Origin: an uncultured Peptostreptococcaceae bacterium
Lineage (GTDB): Bacteria > Bacillota > Clostridia > Tissierellales > Peptoniphilaceae
Reading direction: 5' to 3'
NCBI GenBank assembly: GCA_945910665.1
Contig: CAMDZK010000014.1
Coordinates: 1-11,518, forward strand
Length of the DNA: 11,518 nucleotides
Part shown: piece by piece, positions 6,531 through 11,518 of the stretch
How the letters are laid out: each line of letters starts with the position of its first letter
Numbering within the stretch: the first letter of the stretch is position 1
Position numbers and translations under genes: made by a program
Notes under the pieces: model-generated
Database searches by the model: none
What the model was told of the DNA's origin: nothing
Seen by the model: only the letters and a program-made list of their open reading frames with translations

Positions 6531-7661
6531 TTACCTGTCGCTGACTTCCAGTAATTTTCGTTTGAGTTCTTCTTCCATGCGAGCCAATTCTCCTTCGGCT
6601 TGACGTCGTTTTTCACGGCCTTCTTGTTGGATGGCTACAACTTCGTCTAGCGTAGAAATGAGCGATTGATTGGTTTCTTGCAGCGTTTGCAAATCCACAA
6701 TCCCTCGTTCCGTTTCTCGTGCCGTTTCAATGGTGGACATTTTGATGGTTTCTGCATTTTTCTTTAAGAGCATATTGGTCATATCCGTGACTTCTCTTTG
6801 TGCTTTTGCCGCTTCGGTCGAATGGCTGACCCCTAATGCTAAGAGCATTTGGCTTTTCCACAGAGGGATGGTGTTCACTAATGTGGACTGAATTTTTTCG
6901 CTCATAATCGTGTCGTTATTTTGCACGAGACGAATTTGTGGTGCCATCTGTAAGGATACCATACGTGTCAGCTCTAAGTCGTGGAGTTTTTTCTCAAAAC
7001 GCGTACACAAGCTATCTAAATCTTTTACCGCTTGGGCATCTTCTGGTAAACCTGTTTGTTTTGCTTTCTCCATCAATGCGGGAATTTCTTTGGCGCGCAC
7101 TTCGTCCAATTTTTGTTTTCCCGCTAAAACATACATGTTGAGCTCTTTAAAATAGACGGTATTCATTTCGTACATTTTATCGAGCATGGCTGCGTCTTTA
7201 ATGAGAGTCACTTGATGTTGTTCTAGAACTTCAGCAATGCGATTGACGTTTTTTTCCGCTGAATCGTATTTGATTTGGAGAGTTTTGACTTTATTTCCTT
7301 GTTTTTTCAAGAAACCAAAAAGCCCACCCTCTTCTTCTTCATTGAAGTTTTCCAATTCTTTTACAATTCCAGAAAGCATGTCGCCCACTTCTCCCATGTC
7401 TTTCGTGCGAACGCTTTCTAAGGCACTTTGAGAAAAGTCTGCAATTTTCTTTTGTGTTCCTGCACCGTACTTTAAAATCATGGATGAATTGTTCAAATCG
7501 ATTTTTTTCGCGAAATCATCCACCATTTTTTGTTCTTCAACGGAGAGTTCATATTGTTTTTTTGGTGATTCTATGATGGGGTTCTCCATTCTCGGTTCTG
7601 GAATATCTACCAACAAATCCGGTTCTAGGGTTAATTCCGGTTTTAATTCATCTTTATTCAT
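6531..7661 (-). CDS. TelA-family toxic anion resistance protein
   Basis: This 376-aa soluble, helix- and coiled-coil-rich protein belongs to the TelA/YceH (toxic anion resistance, PF05816) family, first linked to tellurite resistance and present in many bacteria without known tellurite exposure. Seen are an acidic, Pro-containing N-terminus, a family-typical segment ILKYGAGTQKKIADFSQ followed by ESVRTKDMGEVGDMLSGIV, the EEGGLFGFLKK region, a long helical middle (LQMAQQ-like LQMAPQIRLVQNND, then IPLWKSQMLLALG), and a charged helical end (REKRRQAEGELARMEEEL). The start ATG 7661 has AAGGAG 7 nt upstream, inside the end of xpaC. The two genes overlap by 8 bp (ATGAATAA). A longer start at 7718 would overlap xpaC by 65 bp and lacks a good binding site. 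The biochemical role is unresolved; with XpaC it is likely an envelope or stress function. Confidence 0.93.
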   Translation of the reverse strand: MNKDELKPELTLEPDLLVDIPEPRMENPIIESPKKQYELSVEEQKMVDDFAKKIDLNNSSMILKYGAGTQKKIADFSQSALESVRTKDMGEVGDMLSGIVKELENFNEEEEGGLFGFLKKQGNKVKTLQIKYDSAEKNVNRIAEVLEQHQVTLIKDAAMLDKMYEMNTVYFKELNMYVLAGKQKLDEVRAKEIPALMEKAKQTGLPEDAQAVKDLDSLCTRFEKKLHDLELTRMVSLQMAPQIRLVQNNDTIMSEKIQSTLVNTIPLWKSQMLLALGVSHSTEAAKAQREVTDMTNMLLKKNAETIKMSTIETARETERGIVDLQTLQETNQSLISTLDEVVAIQQEGREKRRQAEGELARMEEELKRKLLEVSDR

Positions 7662-8826
7662 CGATTTCTCCTTCATCCATTTCCATGCGTACAAAATCTT
7701 TTCCACCCAAGCCATCACGAGCCATCATTGTTTCCATGGCAATCAAGTCCGCGTGAATATCTAAGGCTTCTTTTTGAAATAATTCATCTAATAGACGTTC
7801 AAAGGATGTGTTAATCACTTGCATCGACTCTTCGATTCGCTGCTTTGAACTTTCTATATTCGTACCCGAAACTTCTTGATCCTCTAACAAGGCATAACTT
7901 TGTACGAGTTTTACCGTTGTCGGTAAGTAATAATTCATAAATTTACGAATTTTACTTAACTTATGTGGGTTTTTGGAGACATAGTCAAAAATGTTCGTCG
8001 TGATGCGTCCCAATCGCACGACGCTGGATTTCATATACGCGTTTTCAATGTTTTCTTCTACGGTGCGAAGTTGCACGAGATATCCTTTTGCTTCCTCTAA
8101 AATCGCTTCGGAAGTTTGTTCTGTGAGTTCTTCTTTTTCTTCCTGTACAGGCATTTCTAATTCTTTGCGTTTTTGTTCTTCTAATGCCTGCTGTTTTTGA
8201 TACGCTAAATAATTGGGACGGTTAATGACGAGTGTATCTTCTGGTCCAATAAATCGTCCCGCTTCAAAAAATCGTTGTTCCACCATAAATTTAATTTCTT
8301 TACGAATGAAGTTTGGACTCTTATCCACGTAGGTAGACAGTTTCTGAATGGAAGCAAAGCCACGATCTTTTAAAGCTTCCCAGTAATTTGCAAAGCGAGA
8401 ACGGGCACCCTCTAAACGAAAGCCTTTTATCGCTACCCATAATCCTACTGCGGTCAGAGGTAGAAAAAAGAACAAGCCAATAAGTGCAGATAAAAAACCT
8501 CCATAGCCAAAAGGCACAGTCCCTAAAGTATATAAAGACATGAAAAAGGATGGTAACCCGACCGCGGTTCCCCAGACACGCATGAGAATGGATTTAGTCT
8601 TGTAAGGCGCGATTGGATATCCATACGCATCTATACGAACCATTGGTTTGTTCGTCGAGTCGTACTCCTTCCAAGATCGTTTCGTATATTTTACTTTTTC
8701 CGTTTCCGCCTTTTTCGCAAATTCATCGGCCCATTGTTTTATTTTCTTTTTATCGATATCTTTGGTCGCATCCTGAATCGCATTTGCGATGTCTCGACCA
8801 ATCGTTTCAAAATTATTCTTTGCCAT
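7654..8826 (-). CDS. XpaC-like protein (5-bromo-4-chloroindolyl phosphate hydrolysis family)
   Basis: This 390-aa membrane-anchored protein fits the XpaC/YceG-associated family PF10112, named for a Bacillus gene affecting hydrolysis of a chromogenic phosphate; true enzyme activity has not been shown from sequence. A basic N-terminal helix (1-60) precedes two membrane segments (about 79-103 and 108-134). A winged-helix-like segment follows (about 155-198, with SIQKLSTYVDKSPNFIRKE), then a charged linker of Glu/Gln/Lys (205-245) and a long helical C-terminal domain. The start ATG 8826 is preceded by AAAGGG. It is the promoter-proximal gene of the xpaC-telA-apt operon, and its last codons contain the telA binding site and start. 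Adjacent xpaC and telA genes are common in Bacillota, supporting joint function. Confidence 0.88.
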   Translation of the reverse strand: MAKNNFETIGRDIANAIQDATKDIDKKKIKQWADEFAKKAETEKVKYTKRSWKEYDSTNKPMVRIDAYGYPIAPYKTKSILMRVWGTAVGLPSFFMSLYTLGTVPFGYGGFLSALIGLFFFLPLTAVGLWVAIKGFRLEGARSRFANYWEALKDRGFASIQKLSTYVDKSPNFIRKEIKFMVEQRFFEAGRFIGPEDTLVINRPNYLAYQKQQALEEQKRKELEMPVQEEKEELTEQTSEAILEEAKGYLVQLRTVEENIENAYMKSSVVRLGRITTNIFDYVSKNPHKLSKIRKFMNYYLPTTVKLVQSYALLEDQEVSGTNIESSKQRIEESMQVINTSFERLLDELFQKEALDIHADLIAMETMMARDGLGGKDFVRMEMDEGEIDE

Positions 8827-8861
8827 AATCGCCCTTTCTATGGTTCAAGCTCTCTCTTTCT

Positions 8862-8890
8862 ATTATAGAGAACTTTGATTCGACTTACAA
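8862..8890 (-). promoter_or_regulatory. Sigma-A promoter of the xpaC-telA-apt operon
   Basis: On the minus strand -35 TTGTAA (8885-8890), a 17-nt spacer and a perfect -10 TATAAT (8862-8867). The leader is about 29 nt. The AT-rich DNA upstream could act as an UP element. Confidence 0.82.
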
Positions 8891-8895
8891 TCAAA
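8874..8895. promoter_or_regulatory. Candidate operator: TTTGATT-N8-AATCAAA over the xpaC -35
   Basis: Perfect 7-bp arms (8874-8880 and 8889-8895) separated by 8 nt form a dyad about 22 bp long, spanning the -35 hexamer and half of the spacer. This is the size and place expected for a dimeric repressor. No known regulator consensus was recognised. Confidence 0.4.
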
Positions 8896-8936
8896 TTTCA
8901 CTGAAAATGGCAAATATTTTTAAATTTCACCCTGTT

Positions 8937-8976
8937 TATTTAAAATTATTAAGATTTATATTAATCTTTTTAAATA
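8937..8976. repeat. AT-rich imperfect palindrome
   Basis: Outer arms TATTTAAA (8937-8944) and TTTAAATA (8969-8976) enclose inner arms AAGATT (8951-8956) and AATCTT (8963-8968). It sits between the pyrE terminator and the xpaC promoter and could be a weak second terminator, an UP-type element or a protein site. Confidence 0.35.
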
Positions 8977-9018
8977 AAAAAGATGTAAGTGCAGAATTCT
9001 TAATCTCGACTTACATCT
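8976..9018 (-). terminator. Intrinsic terminator of the pyr operon
   Basis: On the minus strand AGATGTAAGT (9009-9018) pairs with ACTTACATCT (8981-8990) around an 18-nt loop that contains the small palindrome AGAATTCT. A T-run follows directly (A-run 8976-8980 on the plus strand). It starts 14 nt beyond the pyrE stop. Confidence 0.82.
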
Positions 9019-9031
9019 GATGGATTCTCGT

Positions 9032-9589
9032 TTATTTTTTTAGCCCCCGGCTTCCTGGTTTCACGAGTGGAACTTCAGCTTCACAAAGGGGGCAGCTTTC
9101 AGGATCATAGACATCGACGTCCACTTGAAATGCCGCGTACAAGGGAAGTTCAATAGGACTTACGGTACGGTCGATAATCGACGCAATCCCAACGACTTGT
9201 GCACCGTGCTCTTCGAGCGCTTTCGCCGTTTCCATAGAAGAAATTCCAGTCGTAACCACATCTTCACAAATGAGGATCTTTTCTCCAGAATGAACTTCAA
9301 AACCGCGGCGCAACGTCATTTTTCCTTCTTCTCTTTCCGTAAAGAGAAAACGCTTGTTCATCACGCGCGCCAGTTCATAGCCGATAAGAATCCCACCCAT
9401 GGCAGGTCCCACGACTGTATCAAACTCAACTTCTCCCACTTTTTCGGCAATTTTTTTGGCGGCGGCCTCGCCTACTTTTGGGTCTTCTGTGAGTCTTGCA
9501 CATTGCACATAGCGGTTGCTATGTTTCCCGGAAGAAAGCAAAAAATGCCCTTCCAATAAAGAATGATGATCGAGTAAAAACTTGTCCAT
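9032..9589 (-). CDS. pyrE: Orotate phosphoribosyltransferase (Thermus-type)
   Basis: It converts orotate and PRPP to OMP, the fifth step of UMP synthesis. At 185 aa it resembles the Thermus-type PyrE subfamily, recognised by SSGKHSNRYVQCARL (19-33), GPAMGGILIGYELAR (61-75), the catalytic-loop-like TEREEGKMTLRRGF (84-97) and a C-terminal CPLC pair (Cys166, Cys169) with LVKPGSRG. The PRPP loop is ILICEDVVTTGIS (106-118), in which the second Gly of the usual TTGGS is Ile116, an unusual change. The start ATG 9589 has AGGAGGG (9593-9599) upstream, overlapping the pyrD stop codon. An upstream TTG at 9625 would overlap pyrD by 28 bp and has no binding site. It is the last gene before the terminator. 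Confidence 0.95.
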   Translation of the reverse strand: MDKFLLDHHSLLEGHFLLSSGKHSNRYVQCARLTEDPKVGEAAAKKIAEKVGEVEFDTVVGPAMGGILIGYELARVMNKRFLFTEREEGKMTLRRGFEVHSGEKILICEDVVTTGISSMETAKALEEHGAQVVGIASIIDRTVSPIELPLYAAFQVDVDVYDPESCPLCEAEVPLVKPGSRGLKK

Positions 9590-9597
9590 AAACCCTC

Positions 9598-10491
9598 CTA
9601 AATTATGCCTCGTATTTCTCCCCAAGAGCGAATGCCTTGGGTTTCCTTGTAGCGTTTCATGTCTTCGATGAGATCCGGCACAAGGGACGGTCTCATAAAT
9701 TGTGCGGTCCCCACTTGTACGGCGGTGGCCCCTGCCATTATCATCGCAATCGCATCTTCTGCCTGTTGAATTCCACCCAGCCCGATCACGGGAATCGACA
9801 CCGCTTTTGCCGCATCGTGGACCATACGAAGGGCAATGGGGAAAATAGCTGGTCCTGATAATCCCGCTGTCACGCGTTCAAAGACGGCTTTTCTTTTGTA
9901 TACATCCACAGCCATCGCTTGAAATGTATTGACTAAACTGATTCCATCCGCACCAGCTTCTTCACAAGCTGCAGCCATTTGCGCAATATTTTCCGCGTTC
10001 GGCGACAATTTTACGATTAAGGTTTTTTTAGTCACCGAGCGAACGGCTGATACTACTTCTTTGGCGGGAATACATTGAATGCCAAAGGCCATGCCTCCCT
10101 TTTCCACATTGGGACAAGAAATATTGAGTTCAATGACCGGTGCATCCGTTTTTTCTAATCGGGATGCCCCTTCCATGTAATCATCGATGGAGTGTCCACC
10201 CAAATTCACGAGAGTGAGCGTGTCGATGGATAGCATTTGTGTAAGTTCTGTGCGAATAAACTCTTCCACACCTGGATTTTGGAGTCCTATACTATTCATA
10301 ATGCCTGCTGGCGTTTCATGGATGCGTTGTCCGGGATTTCCTTTTTGTGGTTTTAACGTAAGCCCTTTGGAACTAATACCACCTAAAAGAGAGGGATGGT
10401 AAAAGTCTTCATATTCTCTGCCAAAACCAAACGTACCAGAAGCTGCAATGACAGGATTTTTCATCCTATGCCCACAAAGGTTAATTTCCAT
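9598..10491 (-). CDS. pyrD: Dihydroorotate dehydrogenase 1B, catalytic subunit
   Basis: This 297-aa FMN-containing TIM-barrel protein oxidises dihydroorotate to orotate and passes electrons to PyrK and NAD. The N-terminal KNPVIAASGTFGFG (11-24), SSKG (40-43) with its Lys, NSIGLQNPG (66-74), and ELNISCPNVEKGG (121-133) with the catalytic base Cys126 identify class 1 enzymes. NISCPNVxxGG and the adjacent pyrK gene identify subclass 1B. KLSPN (161-165), VNTFQAMAVD (187-196) and GLGGI (237-241) complete the flavin and phosphate sites. Start ATG 10491 has AGGAGGTG in the end of pyrK. The pyrK stop and pyrD start share one base (TAATG), so translation is coupled and the two subunits are made in step. 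Confidence 0.97.
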   Translation of the reverse strand: MEINLCGHRMKNPVIAASGTFGFGREYEDFYHPSLLGGISSKGLTLKPQKGNPGQRIHETPAGIMNSIGLQNPGVEEFIRTELTQMLSIDTLTLVNLGGHSIDDYMEGASRLEKTDAPVIELNISCPNVEKGGMAFGIQCIPAKEVVSAVRSVTKKTLIVKLSPNAENIAQMAAACEEAGADGISLVNTFQAMAVDVYKRKAVFERVTAGLSGPAIFPIALRMVHDAAKAVSIPVIGLGGIQQAEDAIAMIMAGATAVQVGTAQFMRPSLVPDLIEDMKRYKETQGIRSWGEIRGII

Positions 10492-11204
10492 TATAGTTGC
10501 ACCTCCTGGGATAAAAAGACCGGCCCTTCTTTACACACTCTTTTGTAGGTATCACCGGATGCGACGGTACATCCAATGCATGCGCCGACGCCACAAGCCA
10601 TGTGCGCTTCCAAACTCAAGTAAAGTTTCGCATCGTCTCCCACTTTATGCTGTAACGCCCGTAACATGGGGGTCGGTCCACAAGCATAGATGACATCATA
10701 TTCCTTCGCATCAAAAAGCTCCGTAACAAATCCTTTATGACCCTTTGCACCAGATTCTGTGGCCACGTAAATTTCCTTTGCACGAAAGTACTCCTCACCA
10801 TATGTCTCATCACGAAAGCCTAAAAACACATCCGGTGGAACGTCCAAAGCATGGGATAATTCGATGAGAGGTGCTATGCCAATGCCACCCCCAACCAATG
10901 CGATTTTTCCACTTTCCAATGGAAATCCATTCCCCAAGGGTCCCACAAGAGTGATTTTTAACCCAACTTTTACTTTACTTAATAATTTCGTTCCACGACC
11001 GACGACGAGATATAAAAATTCGGTCACGCCATCTTCTTGTTTTGCGATACTGATCGGTCTGGATAAAAGTGGTTCATCCTCCCATGCACGAATCATATAA
11101 AAGCAACCGGGAGCTGCCACTTGTTTTGTTTCTACGGCCAACCGATACACCCCACGGGCGATTTCACCATGGGCTAAAACGCGAGCTCTAGTTTCCTTCT
11201 TCAA
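10491..11204 (-). CDS. pyrK: Dihydroorotate dehydrogenase 1B, electron transfer subunit
   Basis: This 237-aa subunit carries FAD and a [2Fe-2S] cluster and moves electrons from PyrD FMN to NAD. The FAD-binding RPIS (49-52) and VGRGTKLLS (68-76), then GPLGNGF (88-94), the NAD-domain GGGIGIAPL (105-113), CGPTPM (175-180) and the cluster ligands Cys204, Cys209, Cys212 and Cys224 (C-x4-C-x2-C-x11-C) are all present. No ATG or GTG exists near the expected start. The TTG at 11204, with AGAGG 9 nt upstream, gives a normal N-terminus (MKKETRAR) and overlaps the pyrF stop by 17 bp. A weak TTG start with overlap suggests translation coupled to pyrF. Confidence 0.95.
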   Translation of the reverse strand: MKKETRARVLAHGEIARGVYRLAVETKQVAAPGCFYMIRAWEDEPLLSRPISIAKQEDGVTEFLYLVVGRGTKLLSKVKVGLKITLVGPLGNGFPLESGKIALVGGGIGIAPLIELSHALDVPPDVFLGFRDETYGEEYFRAKEIYVATESGAKGHKGFVTELFDAKEYDVIYACGPTPMLRALQHKVGDDAKLYLSLEAHMACGVGACIGCTVASGDTYKRVCKEGPVFLSQEVQL

Positions 11205-11518
11205 AACCTAAATCCTCTCGCATGGCCCGTGCTGCATCATAAGAACAGGTGCGAATCGCCTTTTCTGAGTCTTCCACATCGCGAAATGCCGTAATGATTC
11301 CCCTGGAAGAATTGACGATCCCGCCATTTCCGTCTTTTAAGTATTTTCTCGCATCCGCCGCTTGGGCCCCTTGGGCGCCATATCCGGGAATGAGGAAATA
11401 CAATGATTGATAGCGCTCACGAATCTTTTCAATGTCTTCCGATTGCGTTCCTCCAAAGACGAGGCCAATGTTAGAATATCCGCATTCTCCCATGCTTTCT
11501 TGGGCAATTTTTTCGACG
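11188..11518 (-). CDS. pyrF: Orotidine 5'-phosphate decarboxylase (type 2), 5' end outside window
   Basis: It decarboxylates OMP to UMP, the last step of the pathway. Only the C-terminal 109 residues lie inside the window. They show SNIGLVFGGTQ (after the visible GECGY), LIPGYGAQGAQAAD and IVNSSRGI, the phosphate-binding C-terminal motifs of the longer, type 2 PyrF subfamily. The frame is open through the right edge (upstream codons read VEKIAQES before the first internal Met at 11493), so the annotated part is 5' truncated by the window and the catalytic Asp-Lys motif is not visible. The stop TAG (11188-11190) lies within the first codons of pyrK. The operon promoter and any PyrR attenuator must lie further right. 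Confidence 0.93.
   Translation of the reverse strand, partial: VEKIAQESMGECGYSNIGLVFGGTQSEDIEKIRERYQSLYFLIPGYGAQGAQAADARKYLKDGNGGIVNSSRGIITAFRDVEDSEKAIRTCSYDAARAMREDLGFEEGN

Noticed and set aside
7661..7718. Longer telA N-terminus starting at 7718
   Set aside because: It would overlap xpaC by 65 bp, whereas ATG 7661 has AAGGAG at the right distance and a family-like N-terminus.
9125..9559. 144-codon plus-strand ORF antisense to pyrE
   Set aside because: It is a shadow of a well-supported pyrE gene and has no family features.

Overview
The window looks like chromosomal DNA of a low- to mid-GC Gram-positive bacterium (Bacillota). Support: strong AGGAGG-type ribosome binding sites, consensus TTGNNN-N17-TATAAT promoters, a textbook CtsR heat-shock operator, a two-subunit class 1B dihydroorotate dehydrogenase (PyrD with PyrK), and the XpaC/TelA pair. 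An exact genus cannot be read from the sequence. All genes are typical core or common accessory genes. No phage, CRISPR array, rRNA or tRNA was seen.

Layout. (1) 1-3127, minus strand: a CtsR-controlled chaperone operon of a CbpA/DnaJ-type co-chaperone followed by ClpB. The clpB reading frame stops being ClpB at about position 58, inside the second AAA+ domain, where a CpG-free, repeat-bearing stretch of other character begins. (2) 3128-3425: a gene-poor stretch with protein-like fragments in three frames and several small hairpins, read here as a decayed small gene or dispersed repeat. (3) 3426-4301, plus strand: an APH-family small-molecule kinase, convergent with and overlapping by 20 bp a small membrane protein of the small multidrug export family (4282-4767, minus). 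(4) 4798-5996: from a compact divergent promoter region, a BioY-like ECF transporter S component and a translationally coupled lipoprotein of unknown function run on the plus strand to a strong bidirectional terminator. (5) 6000-8890, minus strand: an xpaC-telA-apt operon joining two envelope/toxic-anion-resistance-type proteins to adenine phosphoribosyltransferase. Its promoter carries a 7-bp inverted repeat over the -35 region. (6) 8976-11518, minus strand: the distal part of a pyrimidine biosynthesis operon in the order pyrF-pyrK-pyrD-pyrE, tightly packed and closed by an intrinsic terminator. pyrF runs off the right edge.

How the genes work together. PyrK and PyrD form the NAD-dependent dihydroorotate dehydrogenase. 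PyrE turns orotate into OMP and PyrF decarboxylates OMP to UMP. Apt recycles adenine with the same co-substrate, PRPP. ClpB and its DnaJ partner form a protein disaggregation module, although dnaK is not in the window. The most unusual points are the broken clpB end, the CtsR operator whose two half-sites also supply a possible divergent promoter, the decayed tract at 3146-3388, the unmatched sequence in the BioY substrate loop, and a Gly-to-Ile change in the PyrE PRPP loop. Nothing seen amounts to a clearly new biological system.
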